A DNA stretch of 55,950 nt from CAYOLL01 sp964404765 [NCBI: uncultured Gemmatimonadota bacterium] (lineage in GTDB: Bacteria > 4572-55): contig CAYOLL010000021.1 in the NCBI GenBank assembly GCA_964404765.1, positions 1 through 55,950 on the forward strand, written 5' to 3'. Within the stretch, counting starts at the first letter, position 1, and each line of letters starts with the position of its first letter. Both the position numbers and the translations under genes were made by a program. Positions 8,174 through 16,220 of the stretch are shown one piece after another. Below the pieces are notes generated by a model. The model searched no databases. It was not told where the DNA came from and saw nothing but the letters and a program-made list of their open reading frames with translations.

Positions 8174-9099
8174 TACTCGAACAAGGCCTCCGCAAAATCT
8201 TTGGCTGAAAAATCGCGCAAATCTTCAATTTTCTCACCCACACCGATCAACTTAACCGGCACATTGAGTTCGTCTTTGATGGCGATGATGATGCCGCCTT
8301 TGGCCGTGCCGTCTAATTTTGTGACAATCAAGCCGGTGATATCCAGCCCCTGGTTGAATAGACGGGCTTGCTGCAAGGCGTTTTGACCGGTGGTGGCGTC
8401 TAATATCAACAAGATTTCGTGCGGAGCGGTTGGGTCAATTTTTTGAATCACCCGTTTTATTTTTTTGAGCTCTTCCATCAAATTAACATTGGTGTGCAGC
8501 CTGCCCGCAGTATCAATCAAAACTACGTCCATATTGCGTGTTTTAGCCGCTTTGACGGCATCAAAAGCAACCGAGGCCGGATCGGCGCCGCTGGTTAGCT
8601 TCATCATATCGACGCCGGCCCGCTGCGTCCATACTTCCAGTTGCTCGATGGCCGCCGCGCGAAAAGTGTCGCAGGCCGCCACCATTACTTTTTTGCCTTC
8701 TTCCTTAAAGCGCATGGCCATTTTGCCGGTCGTGGTCGTTTTACCCGTGCCGTTTACGCCAATCATCATGATGACATGAGGCTTGGCATCGGATAACTCT
8801 AAACGGCCTTCTTCACTGGCCAGAATTTCAGTAATCTCAGCTTTGAGCACTGCCGGTATCTGGCTGGCTTCTTTGACTTTTTCGTCCTTGACGCGCTTTT
8901 TAATGTTGTCGATAATTCGCTGGGTGGCTTTAACGCCCATATCGGCCTGAATCAAAATTTCTTCCAGCTCTTCGATCATGGTTTCGTCGATTTTGACATG
9001 GCGTCGAATCAGGTCGGAGACCGGCGTATTCAAGACCTGACGCGTTTTTTCCAGTTTTTCTTTCAGCTTTGTCGTAAAATTTGAGAAAAATGCTTTCAT
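8173..9099 (-). CDS. ftsY: Signal recognition particle receptor FtsY
   Basis: 308 aa, the short form without the long acidic A domain. The N domain (1-~90, helical, KLKEKLEKTRQVLNTPV) is followed by the GTPase G domain with GVNGTGKTTT (P-loop), DTFRAAAIEQL, DTAGRLHTN and TKLDGTAKGG (the NG-fold GTPase motifs), and a C-terminal membrane-binding end. It receives ribosome-nascent chain-SRP complexes at the inner membrane. It is followed directly by ribD with a one-base overlap. About 160 bp without a gene separate it from the PIG-L gene upstream. Confidence 0.96.
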   Translation of the reverse strand: MKAFFSNFTTKLKEKLEKTRQVLNTPVSDLIRRHVKIDETMIEELEEILIQADMGVKATQRIIDNIKKRVKDEKVKEASQIPAVLKAEITEILASEEGRLELSDAKPHVIMMIGVNGTGKTTTTGKMAMRFKEEGKKVMVAACDTFRAAAIEQLEVWTQRAGVDMMKLTSGADPASVAFDAVKAAKTRNMDVVLIDTAGRLHTNVNLMEELKKIKRVIQKIDPTAPHEILLILDATTGQNALQQARLFNQGLDITGLIVTKLDGTAKGGIIIAIKDELNVPVKLIGVGEKIEDLRDFSAKDFAEALFE

Positions 9100-9262
9100 T
9101 TGGCAATCGCTTCCCGTTTAAGTTATGGTTTATCCTGAAATTTTATGCTTCTATGAATCCTGGCTAAAGAATCATTCAGGTTTGTTTGGTTGCAGGTTAG
9201 AGTCAGGTGAAAATACGGGGTCGGCAATAGCGGGTCAAGGTTTTTTTCGGATTAGACCCCGC

Positions 9263-10093
9263 TCAGTATTCGCGGAAGAGTTTGATGGTCAAATGATCCA
9301 AAATGTCTGCGCAATATTGGGTTATGCTCAGTTCGGGATTCTCGATAAGCGGCTGCATGTTCATAAACAGTTCAAAATAAGCTAAAGAACCGGTGTTATA
9401 GGCATCCCAAAATGTCGCATTGCCGCAGTTTCGGCCCAACATGCCCTGGCTGTAATGGCGCACGGCATCCTGGCTGGCATGGCAGGCGATGGCCAGTTCT
9501 TTCAAGCGCTTAAACGGGCTGATATCATACGATTGAATATATTCGGTAATCGCCAGAAAAGTGAGCGCGGTCCAGACTTCATAGCCCAGCAGTTGCGGAT
9601 TCAGATGGCTGGCGCGAAGTCCGTCGAGAGCTAACCGGGTGACAATGCGATGGGTCGGGTGTCCCTCGAACGGGCAGGGCACGTATACATTGCGAGGCGC
9701 AAATTTCACAAAAATTGCTGCCAGATCAAGTTGGGCATCGAGGGCGCAATAGGCATGTTCGCCTTTCTTCTCGCTTTTGAGTTCAATACTGCGATAATTC
9801 AATTCGATCCAGTTTGAAACACCGAGCGTTTTCAGACCCAGTTCAAACTCAGCATGACGGATTGCGGCCATTTCTTTATCCAGCGTGGGCACAAGACGTG
9901 GGCTGCCGGCGCCATCCGTCAGCAGCACGACCAATACCGATTGATTATTGGCAACCTCGCCGGCAATTCGGCCGCCCATGCCAATCACTTCATCGTCGGG
10001 ATGGGGCGCAATCACCAGCGTGTCGATGCGCTGAATTTCCGGTTGCAGATGCAGTTGAACGCGCGATGTTTGCCAGTCAAAATTTAAAAGCAT
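9263..10093 (-). CDS. PIG-L/LmbE family zinc deacetylase
   Basis: 276 aa. Residues ~30-45 carry the family zinc motif PHPDDE (VIAPHPDDEVIGMGGRI) and a second histidine site is HPTHR at ~165. These are the metal ligands of LmbE-type N-acetylglucosamine deacetylases. The family acts on GlcNAc conjugates such as GlcNAc-PI, mycothiol or bacillithiol precursors, or glycolipids. The substrate here cannot be told from sequence or context. A GGAG ribosome-binding site lies 8 bases before the ATG at 10093. Downstream, a CGGGGTC/GACCCCG stem (9216-9222/9255-9261) might act as a weak terminator. Confidence 0.87.
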   Translation of the reverse strand: MLLNFDWQTSRVQLHLQPEIQRIDTLVIAPHPDDEVIGMGGRIAGEVANNQSVLVVLLTDGAGSPRLVPTLDKEMAAIRHAEFELGLKTLGVSNWIELNYRSIELKSEKKGEHAYCALDAQLDLAAIFVKFAPRNVYVPCPFEGHPTHRIVTRLALDGLRASHLNPQLLGYEVWTALTFLAITEYIQSYDISPFKRLKELAIACHASQDAVRHYSQGMLGRNCGNATFWDAYNTGSLAYFELFMNMQPLIENPELSITQYCADILDHLTIKLFREY

Positions 10094-10327
10094 GTTGCTA
10101 CTCCGATGGTCAATTTAATCGTAAAGTCACACTACACAAATTAGCGCGGTTAATAAAAAATGCCATACCATTTTTTTCAGATCCGTTAGCGCCGGGATTA
10201 TTTCACTGATGAAATGGTCGGCAATGCGCTGTAAGCCCTTATCCAACTTACTTCTTGACTTTTATACGCTGTGTCTTTAATATTAAACATTGATAAAATA
10301 TCTCTAACCTGGATTAGTCATGAAATA

Positions 10328-10458
10328 ACCACGAAATACTCGAAACACACGAAAATAAAGGATTGCAGAGTGTGACGCCAAAATTTCGAATTTGGTCTGT
10401 CCGAGCTACGCAACTCTTTAATTCATAAACCTTTCGTGTATTTTGTGTGTTTCGTGGT
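10328..10458. repeat. Intergenic inverted-repeat element, CCACGAAA...CACACGAAA type
   Basis: The 27-nt arms (10328-10354 and 10432-10458) are inverted near copies, beginning ACCACGAAA and ending TTTCGTGGT with a few mismatches. They enclose a ~77-bp centre with a near palindrome, CCAAAATTTCGAATTTGG. The element sits in the 406-bp gap between the divergent PIG-L gene and SDR operon. The rest of that gap (10094-10327) is AT-rich and shows me nothing else. It may be a MITE-like element or a long hairpin in the leader of the SDR operon. Confidence 0.65.
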
Positions 10459-10499
10459 GAATAATTCAGGGTAAAAAGGTTTTGAAGAAAGGATATATG

Positions 10500-11165
10500 A
10501 TGAGAAAAGTTTTTATTCCTGGAGGATCGGGTGGTCTGGGTTCTGCGCTGGCGCCTTATTTTATTAATAAAGGCTGGTTTGTTATTTATACCGGCCACGA
10601 TCAACCTTTAGCTGTTGATGCGGCCAATTCCCGCTTTATTCACTGGGATATGAGCGATGCCAGCACGACGGCGCTGTTGACCACGCTGGAAAAAGATGTG
10701 ACGGATTTGGATGCCTGGATTCACATCATTGGCGGCTATTGGGGCGGCAAAAGTTTGGCTGAATCACCAATTGATAAAGTCCGTTTGCAAATGATGCTGA
10801 ATTTTGAATCGACTTTTACGTTAGCCCCGACGGTTATTCGACTTTTGCAAAAGGCGACTGCCGGACGGGCCATCTTTATGGGCGGAATGGCCGGATTGTA
10901 CGTGCAGCCGGGCAATGGCGCGTATGGTGTTTCTAAAGCCGCTTTGACACACTACTTCCGGACACTTTCGACCGAATTGAAATCAACCAAAATTCGGACA
11001 GCCATGCTGGTGCCCAGCACCATTGACACACCGGCCAATCGGCTGGCGATGCCTGCCGCGAATTTTGACGAATGGGTTTCACCCCAGCGCATTTGCGAAA
11101 TTTGCGAATTCTTGTGCACGCCAACGGCAGCTAATATCCACAATAGCATTCTGGAACTAATTTAA
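10500..11165 (+). CDS. Short-chain dehydrogenase/reductase (SDR) family protein
   Basis: 221 aa. The start is the second of two adjacent ATGs (10500). The AAAGGA Shine-Dalgarno at 10488-10493 is well spaced for it, while the longer TTG start at 10482 would overlap that site. The Rossmann NAD(P) loop is GGSGGLGSALAPYF near the N-terminus. The catalytic Tyr-x3-Lys is YGVSKAALTHYF at ~142-146, after a short Ser/Gly segment (MGGMAGLYV). A classical SDR oxidoreductase; the substrate is unknown. It is the first gene of a plus-strand operon with a RibD-C-like reductase, a pseudouridine synthase and a cupin. Confidence 0.87.
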   Translation: MRKVFIPGGSGGLGSALAPYFINKGWFVIYTGHDQPLAVDAANSRFIHWDMSDASTTALLTTLEKDVTDLDAWIHIIGGYWGGKSLAESPIDKVRLQMMLNFESTFTLAPTVIRLLQKATAGRAIFMGGMAGLYVQPGNGAYGVSKAALTHYFRTLSTELKSTKIRTAMLVPSTIDTPANRLAMPAANFDEWVSPQRICEICEFLCTPTAANIHNSILELI

Positions 11166-11183
11166 TCAATCGCAGACAGGCGT

Positions 11184-11945
11184 ATGTCTCAATTCGTTGA
11201 TCGTCCTTACATTTTGATGAATATGGCTATGAGCGCCGATGGCAAAATTTCATCGCATGAACGAACGTCCATTCAGTTTTCCAGTGTGGAAGACCGGCGG
11301 GTCATGGATCAGATTCGATCATTAGCGGATGCCATTTTAATCGGCGCTAATACGCTACGAACCGACGCCATTCATCTATGGATCAAAACGGAAGAACTGG
11401 TTCGACAACGAATTGCCCGGGGTCGGCGACCCCAACCCATCAATATCGTGTTAAGCCAGAGCTTGAACATCCCCCTTGACTGCCGATTTTTTTTATTCGC
11501 GGATACGGAAAAGTGGATAATTACCGGCCACCATGCCGATGCTGATCTATGCGCACGCTTTGTCGATGTTGCCGGGTTACACAAAATGCCGGATCAGGAC
11601 GGTAAAATTGACCTAAAACAAATGTTGGTTTATCTGAAGCAGCAAGGAATTGAAATACTGTTATTGGAAGGCGGCAGTTGTTTGAATTATGAGATGATTG
11701 CCGGCAATTTTGTAGATGAACTATATTTGACGCTTTGTCCGCTGATTATTGGAGGCGCAACTGTAGCCACACCCGTCGGCGGACGCGGTTTTTCCAGGAA
11801 CGAGTTTCGAAATATGGAGCTGCTGGATTGGCGGGAAGCCGACGGCGAACTCTTTTTGCACTATCGTTTTAAACACAATCAAATCGGCCTGCAGCAGCGC
11901 TATCAAAGCGCCTTGGGCCGGGAAGAGGTATTTGCTCACCCATGA
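11184..11945 (+). CDS. RibD C-terminal domain / dihydrofolate reductase-like protein
   Basis: 253 aa, equivalent to the reductase half of RibD alone. It has MAMSADGKISSHERTSIQFSS near the N-terminus (substrate/NADPH side), ADAILIGANTLRTD, and the C-terminal LLLEGGSCLNYEMI and LYLTLCPLIIGG motifs. Family members reduce 2,5-diamino-6-ribosylamino-pyrimidinone phosphate or unrelated substrates. Since a full RibD is encoded at 7079-8173, this copy may have another role, such as a pterin- or folate-type reductase (inference). It follows the SDR gene by 18 bp and its end overlaps the RluA start by 4 bp (ATGA). Confidence 0.85.
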   Translation: MSQFVDRPYILMNMAMSADGKISSHERTSIQFSSVEDRRVMDQIRSLADAILIGANTLRTDAIHLWIKTEELVRQRIARGRRPQPINIVLSQSLNIPLDCRFFLFADTEKWIITGHHADADLCARFVDVAGLHKMPDQDGKIDLKQMLVYLKQQGIEILLLEGGSCLNYEMIAGNFVDELYLTLCPLIIGGATVATPVGGRGFSRNEFRNMELLDWREADGELFLHYRFKHNQIGLQQRYQSALGREEVFAHP

Positions 11946-12670
11946 AAGTAACCACGCCCGCTCTGGACAAATCTGAGATTCTCTATATTGATAACCATTT
12001 GCTGATCGTCAACAAGCGTCCCGGCTTGCTGGTGCAAGCGGATGATACAGGCGACACAACCTTGTTGAGCCTGGCCAAAACCTACGTTAAAAAACATTTT
12101 GACAAACCGGGCGATGTTTTTATGGGCATCGTGCAGCGACTGGATCGACCGGCTTCCGGCGTGATCGCTCTGGCGCGAACATCCAAAGCCGCATCACGTT
12201 TGAGCGAGCAGATTCGTGAACGGCGGTTTGACAAGCGCTACGTCGCTATCGTTGAAGGCGTTTGCATTGGTTCCGGCAAGTGCGTGGACTATCTGGCCAA
12301 AGTTGACCAAAAAGTTAAGATTGTCAAACAGACACAACCCCAAGCACAATATGCCGAATTAAATTGGCGCAGCATTGCGGTCATTAACACATATAGTTTG
12401 CTGGAAATTGAATTGATGACCGGGCGACCCCATCAAATCCGGGTACAATTGGCCCATTTGGGCTTTCCGATCTCCGGTGATTTACGGTATGGGGCGACGC
12501 AGGAATTTGACGGTCAAAATCTGGCTTTGCATTGCTATTCGCTAACCCTTAATCATCCGACAAAACCGGAAGAGCGCTTGAACTGGCGAGCCTTGCCGCC
12601 GCGAACCTGGCAGCGGTTTAAATCGCAACTTGTTGATTTTTGTCAAGTGCCTGAGGAGGATGCACGATGA
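11942..12670 (+). CDS. RluA-family RNA pseudouridine synthase
   Basis: 242 aa. The catalytic motif is QRLDRPASGVIALART at ~62-77, with the RLD aspartate that all RluA-type enzymes use to attack uridine. The second family motif is GRPHQIRVQLAHLGFPISGD at ~161-180. There is no S4 domain, so it resembles the RluA/RluC-lite or TruC class, and the exact RNA site cannot be assigned. The usual HRLDRxTSG begins with Q instead of H. The start overlaps the preceding gene by ATGA, and its stop overlaps the cupin start in the same way. Confidence 0.9.
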   Translation: MKVTTPALDKSEILYIDNHLLIVNKRPGLLVQADDTGDTTLLSLAKTYVKKHFDKPGDVFMGIVQRLDRPASGVIALARTSKAASRLSEQIRERRFDKRYVAIVEGVCIGSGKCVDYLAKVDQKVKIVKQTQPQAQYAELNWRSIAVINTYSLLEIELMTGRPHQIRVQLAHLGFPISGDLRYGATQEFDGQNLALHCYSLTLNHPTKPEERLNWRALPPRTWQRFKSQLVDFCQVPEEDAR

Positions 12671-13008
12671 GCCAAAACACAGCGTTTTATTATCCGAAAG
12701 AAAGTCTGGGACTGCGGGACGATGTGCGTGGCGCGCAAATGTGGGCAGTGGCTTTAGAGCAAACCATGCTGACTTATTTTGAGCTGCAGCCATTTTGCCG
12801 CTTCGAGGCTCATCGGCATGAAAGCGAACAAATTACACTGGTATTGGAAGGCGTTCTTTTTTTTGAAGTAGACGAGGATACGGTGGAGGTCAAAGCGGGG
12901 GAAGTGATCGCCATTCCGTCGAATGTCCGTCATGCCGTGTATACGCGGGAGCAGGCTGTCAAAGCCATCGACGCCTGGTCACCCATTATGGGTAACTACG
13001 CGCGTTAG
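12667..13008 (+). CDS. Small cupin-domain protein
   Basis: 113 aa forming a single cupin_2 beta-barrel. Motif 1 has the metal-type ligands in HRHESEQITLVLEG (H-x-H-x3-E-Q), and motif 2 is IAIPSNVRHAVYT. The size and single barrel suggest a metal-binding small-molecule enzyme or sensor, and nothing identifies the ligand. The start overlaps the RluA gene by 4 bp (ATGA) with an upstream GAGGA Shine-Dalgarno. It is the last gene of the operon and a strong hairpin terminator follows. Confidence 0.85.
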   Translation: MSQNTAFYYPKESLGLRDDVRGAQMWAVALEQTMLTYFELQPFCRFEAHRHESEQITLVLEGVLFFEVDEDTVEVKAGEVIAIPSNVRHAVYTREQAVKAIDAWSPIMGNYAR

Positions 13009-13040
13009 GCACTTTTCATATTTCGGGTCATAGTTTTTGG

Positions 13041-13102
13041 TTGGCGTAATGGATAGCCATAAATCGAGTACTTCAGCATTCCATTACGCCAAATTTTTTA
13101 TT
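13041..13102 (+). terminator. Rho-independent terminator of the SDR-cupin operon
   Basis: A 13-bp perfect stem (TTGGCGTAATGGA at 13041-13053 with TCCATTACGCCAA at 13080-13092) is followed on the plus strand by ATTTTTTATTTT. The minus strand has no T tract after the stem. Confidence 0.85.
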
Positions 13103-13933
13103 TTAGGCTGCAGCGATTGCCTGCAGGATGCCGAGCATCAGCCGGGAAAAGTCTTTTTCGACCCGCTTGCCGGTGTCGATAACTTCTTCGTGCGAAACGG
13201 TTTTGGGGCGAATCGGCGCAGCTTTGTTGGTAATGCAGGTAATGCCCAGCGTTTTAACATCTAAATAGCGTGCCATTAAAACTTCCGGGACAGTAGACAT
13301 AGAAATGACATCTCCCATTTGGCGAAACATGGCAATTTCGGCATTCGTTTCATAATTCGGACCCGTGGCCGAGATATAAACGCCTTCACGCAACGGAATT
13401 GCCAATTCCAAACTTACTTTTTTGGCCAGATCGCCTAATTCCTGCGAAAACGGCTCCGCCATATCGACCCACGGCGACCGATCTCCCCATTTAAAGCCGC
13501 GCAACGGATTGCGAAACAAAAAGTTGACCTGATCGCGAATAATCATCAAATCGCCGGCCTCAAACAGCGGATTCAGCCCGCCGGATGCCGTTGTGACAAT
13601 AAAGGTTTTCAGGCCCAACTCATACATCACCAGCACCGGCAGTGTCACTTTTAGCGGCTCATGTCCCTCGTAAATATGCCAGCGGCCCTGCATCATCAGC
13701 ACCTTTTTGTCGTTGATATCCACATAGACAAACTGTCCTTTGTGTCCGGCAACCGTCGAGGCTACAAAACCTGGAATCTCGCGATAGGGCACAATCTTTT
13801 TTTCGGCAAACTGATCGGCAAACGAGCCGAGACCCGAACCCAAAATCAGGCCGATATCGACCCGCTCAATGCCTTGCTCATGCAGATAATGGGCGGCGTT
13901 ATTTACAATTTCCGGCAAATTTTGTAAAATCAT
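13103..13933 (-). CDS. punA: Purine-nucleoside phosphorylase (trimeric class)
   Basis: 276 aa from the ATG at 13933. GGAG lies 6 bases before it, and this site would be part of the coding sequence if the TTG at 13945 were used. It contains ILGSGLGSFAD (phosphate loop), HKGQFVYVD, MQGRWHIYEGH, GPNYETNAEIAMFRQMG (purine/ribose site), ISMSTVPEVLMAR and CITNKAAP with the purine-binding Asn. These are hallmarks of the trimeric PNP/MTAP family, whose members release purine bases from nucleosides by phosphorolysis. It sits 12 bp after the ABC ATPase and its Shine-Dalgarno overlaps the end region of that gene, so co-expression with the importer is likely. This hints at a nucleoside-related substrate, which is inference only. 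Confidence 0.92.
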   Translation of the reverse strand: MILQNLPEIVNNAAHYLHEQGIERVDIGLILGSGLGSFADQFAEKKIVPYREIPGFVASTVAGHKGQFVYVDINDKKVLMMQGRWHIYEGHEPLKVTLPVLVMYELGLKTFIVTTASGGLNPLFEAGDLMIIRDQVNFLFRNPLRGFKWGDRSPWVDMAEPFSQELGDLAKKVSLELAIPLREGVYISATGPNYETNAEIAMFRQMGDVISMSTVPEVLMARYLDVKTLGITCITNKAAPIRPKTVSHEEVIDTGKRVEKDFSRLMLGILQAIAAA

Positions 13934-13945
13934 TATACGCTCCAA

Positions 13946-15055
13946 CTATGCAGCCTGGATTGCCTTGCCAGAATCCGGCTTAAATAAGTGAATTTTTTCC
14001 AAGTCAACCCGCAGCTTTATTTTTTGATCGACGTGGGCAACCGTGTCGGCGCTGACTTTGGCTTTTAACTGAAGATCGCCGTGGCATAAATCTAAATATT
14101 TGTCCGCGCCAATGGGCTCAACCACATCGACTTCCAGCTCGATGGTGTCCATCTCGCCGGAAGTCTGGCTGTCGGCTTCTGCAAAGTGTTCCGGTCGGAT
14201 GCCGGCCACAACTTCTTGCAGATTCTGCGCTTCCAGCCATTGCTGATGTTTTTTGGACAAGCCGATAACCAGCCCTTGCGCTTCCAAGAAGAGCCTATCG
14301 CCCTTGCGTTGAATGCGGCATTTTTCGATAAAGTTCATCGGCGGGCTGCCGATAAAACCGCCGACAAAACGATTAATCGGCCGTTCGTAGACATCTTCCG
14401 GCGTGCCGACTTGTTGAATCAGACCATCCAGCATAATCACGACCCGGCTGCTCAGCGTCATGGCCTCTACTTGATCGTGAGTGACATATAGGGTGGTAAT
14501 GCCGAGTTTTTTGTGGATGCGCTTTAACTCTGTGCGCATGTGCAGGCGCAGCTTGGCGTCTAAGTTGGAAAGCGGCTCATCCATCAAAAAAACGCGCGGT
14601 TCCATAACCAACGCCCGGGCCAGGGCCACCCGCTGCCGTTGTCCGCCGCTCAACTCGCCCAGGCCGCGCTTTTCATAGCCGCCCAGATTGACCATGCGTA
14701 TGCCCTCGTCCACCCGCTGCTTGATCTGCGCCGGGTCATATTTCTGAATCTTCAGCCCAAAGGCAATGTTGTCCCGGACGTTGAGGTGCGGAAAAAGGGC
14801 GTAATCCTGAAAAACCATGCCGATATGGCGTTGCTGTGGCGGCAGATAGGTCACCTCATCCTGATCGAACAATATTTTGCCGGAACTCGGATCGAGCAAC
14901 CCGGCCACCATCCGCAGCGTGGTCGTCTTGCCGCAGCCCGACGGCCCGACTAAGGTGATAAACTCGCCGTTTTCGATACGCAGATCGGCATGATTGACGG
15001 CATAAGAGCCGCCTTTGTAGACTTTACAGAGTTTTTCAAGTGTTACTGATGCCAT
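13946..15055 (-). CDS. CUT1-type ABC transporter ATP-binding protein (MalK/UgpC-like)
   Basis: 369 aa. It has Walker A GPSGCGKTTTLRM, Q-loop VFQDYALFPHLNV, signature LSGGQRQRVALARAL, Walker B VFLMDEPLSNLDA and H-loop LYVTHDQVEAM. The C-terminal ~130 residues form the OB/TOBE regulatory domain typical of MalK/UgpC (VAGIRPEHF). It energises the two permeases encoded at 16221 and 17658. The GGGGA Shine-Dalgarno before the ATG at 15055 is good. Four small genes of toxin-antitoxin type separate it from the permease gene. Confidence 0.93.
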   Translation of the reverse strand: MASVTLEKLCKVYKGGSYAVNHADLRIENGEFITLVGPSGCGKTTTLRMVAGLLDPSSGKILFDQDEVTYLPPQQRHIGMVFQDYALFPHLNVRDNIAFGLKIQKYDPAQIKQRVDEGIRMVNLGGYEKRGLGELSGGQRQRVALARALVMEPRVFLMDEPLSNLDAKLRLHMRTELKRIHKKLGITTLYVTHDQVEAMTLSSRVVIMLDGLIQQVGTPEDVYERPINRFVGGFIGSPPMNFIEKCRIQRKGDRLFLEAQGLVIGLSKKHQQWLEAQNLQEVVAGIRPEHFAEADSQTSGEMDTIELEVDVVEPIGADKYLDLCHGDLQLKAKVSADTVAHVDQKIKLRVDLEKIHLFKPDSGKAIQAA

Positions 15056-15070
15056 CTTGTTCCCCGGAAT

Positions 15071-15316
15071 TTAGAACGGATGTCGATTTGAAATAGAAGT
15101 CGTTTGCATTTCAACGAGAGGCTGCTTCAATTGTGACGATTCGGTTTCATAAAGCTTGTTAAGCGTTGCGGTTATACTATTTGGGGATTTAGCAAAAGCC
15201 TTTTGCCAACGGCATTCCGAAGCCAATTCGGCCAGAAGCATTCGGGCAATTTGATCCTGCTCGGTTTCCGGCAGTCGGGTGATCTCCGTAAAGGCTTTTT
15301 GTAACAATTGGGTCAT
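15071..15316 (-). CDS. Small antitoxin-like protein of unknown function
   Basis: 81 aa. The sequence LPETEQDQIARMLLAELASECRW is like a family of ~70-85 residue proteins that occur as putative antitoxins or orphan partners in type II toxin-antitoxin loci. Their N-terminus is KAF.E...LPE.EQD...R.LLAEL..E.RW. No DNA-binding motif can be defined by eye. Its ATG overlaps the DUF433 gene by 4 bp, giving a coupled pair, and the ABC ATPase follows 15 bp later. Confidence 0.6.
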   Translation of the reverse strand: MTQLLQKAFTEITRLPETEQDQIARMLLAELASECRWQKAFAKSPNSITATLNKLYETESSQLKQPLVEMQTTSISNRHPF

Positions 15317-15624
15317 ATGGGTGCGCTCCCTTCGCCGACTCGTTCGGCGGCGTATAACAGCACGGCGACAATATCCTCCGGTTCCAGTTCCGGGTAATCA
15401 TCTTTGAGGTCGTTATAAGTCAATCCGGCGGCTAATGCTTTTAGTATTTGCTCAACTGTGATCCGTAAATCGCGAATGATCGGCTTCCCGACCATGACGC
15501 CGGAGCTGGTCGTTATGCGGGTCAGCAACAGATTTGGTATCATCCGGTTATCGCTCTTGACAAGTATGGTGGAAAAATATTCGTCATTCAGACTCAGACG
15601 GAATCTATTTGAGTCCGACTTCAC
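15313..15624 (-). CDS. DUF433-domain protein (antitoxin-type)
   Basis: 103 aa from the GTG at 15624, which overlaps the hicB stop by 4 bp. The DUF433 core begins at Met28 (15543, MIPNLLLTRITTSSG), so the translated protein could be only 76 aa. The domain has GKPIIRDLRITVEQILKAL and DDYPELEPEDIVAVLLYAA, the winged-helix-like signature. The usual CGGKP is VMVGKP here. DUF433 proteins are commonly paired with PIN-like DUF5615 toxins. No such toxin is present, and the partner is the 81-aa protein. It is part of a four-gene cassette with 4-bp overlaps throughout. Confidence 0.8.
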   Translation of the reverse strand: MKSDSNRFRLSLNDEYFSTILVKSDNRMIPNLLLTRITTSSGVMVGKPIIRDLRITVEQILKALAAGLTYNDLKDDYPELEPEDIVAVLLYAAERVGEGSAPI

Positions 15625-15947
15625 TTTGCCTGGGTCAGCAACTCAACAGCCCACTGATTAAGGCTCTTGCCCTGAGCTTCGGCCAGCAAAGCCGCGCGGA
15701 CGTGCGCTTCCGGCGGAATTCGCAACACCAGCCGACCGGAATAAGGCTGTCGCGGCTTCCGGCCAAGTTTCTCACAAGTAGCTAAATAATCATTAACCGC
15801 TTCTTCAAAGGCCTGGTGCAGTTCTTGAACGGATTCGGCGTGAAATCCAATCACGTCTTTGATGCCGGTGATGCGGCCGATAAAACAGCCGTCTTCATCG
15901 CTATATTCGATGCGAGCGGTATAGCCCTTATAGGTCATTACATTCAT
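15621..15947 (-). CDS. hicB: HicB-family antitoxin
   Basis: 108 aa. The degenerate RNase H-like N-domain (YKGYTARIEYSDEDGCFIGRI, FHAESVQELHQAFEEAVNDY) is followed by a C-terminal ribbon-helix-helix/HicB DNA-binding segment (SGRLVLRIPPEAHVRAAL, then the helix AQGKSLNQWAVELL). HicB neutralises HicA and autorepresses the operon. The ATG overlaps the hicA stop by ATGA, the standard hicA-hicB arrangement. Confidence 0.92.
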   Translation of the reverse strand: MNVMTYKGYTARIEYSDEDGCFIGRITGIKDVIGFHAESVQELHQAFEEAVNDYLATCEKLGRKPRQPYSGRLVLRIPPEAHVRAALLAEAQGKSLNQWAVELLTQAK

Positions 15948-16198
15948 GGTTTTACTCCGGCATTTTCTAAAAAAGTTCGCGCGTCCCGAATTTGATAGGG
16001 CTTGGCGTCTTTTGACGGGTGGGGTCTATGAAAGGTGGCGACCACATCATTAAGTATGAAACGAACCCGCGACCCCCTGCCCTCAATGACCTGCGCACCA
16101 AGCGCCATAAATAAACCTTCGATACGCCGCCATTCCAATGTCGTCGGGCAAGGCTGCGCGAAAATCAACTCAAGGGTTTTGCGATTGGACTTTTTCAT
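15944..16198 (-). CDS. hicA: HicA-family toxin (mRNA interferase)
   Basis: 84 aa with the double-stranded RNA-binding-like HicA fold. It contains WRRIEGLFMALGAQVIEGRG, then GSRVRFILNDVVATFHRPHP, where the His of the family (usually GSHxxF with a following HRPHP) provides the catalytic residue, and the end KPYQIRDARTFLENAGV. HicA proteins cleave mRNA and slow growth. In the first motif the usual His after GS is Arg (GSR), but FHRPHP is kept. It lies 22 bp downstream of the permease gene, inside the ABC operon. Confidence 0.88.
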   Translation of the reverse strand: MKKSNRKTLELIFAQPCPTTLEWRRIEGLFMALGAQVIEGRGSRVRFILNDVVATFHRPHPSKDAKPYQIRDARTFLENAGVKP

Positions 16199-16220
16199 CG
16201 CCCGCTAATTCGCTTTAAGC

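Noticed and set aside
7020-8180. FMN riboswitch upstream of ribD
   Set aside because: ribD starts inside the ftsY stop codon, so there is no leader, and no RFN-type motif is visible before ftsY.
10314-10604. Minus-strand 96-codon frame across the intergenic repeat
   Set aside because: It consists of the inverted-repeat sequence and runs into the SDR gene; no ribosome-binding site or homology-like pattern.
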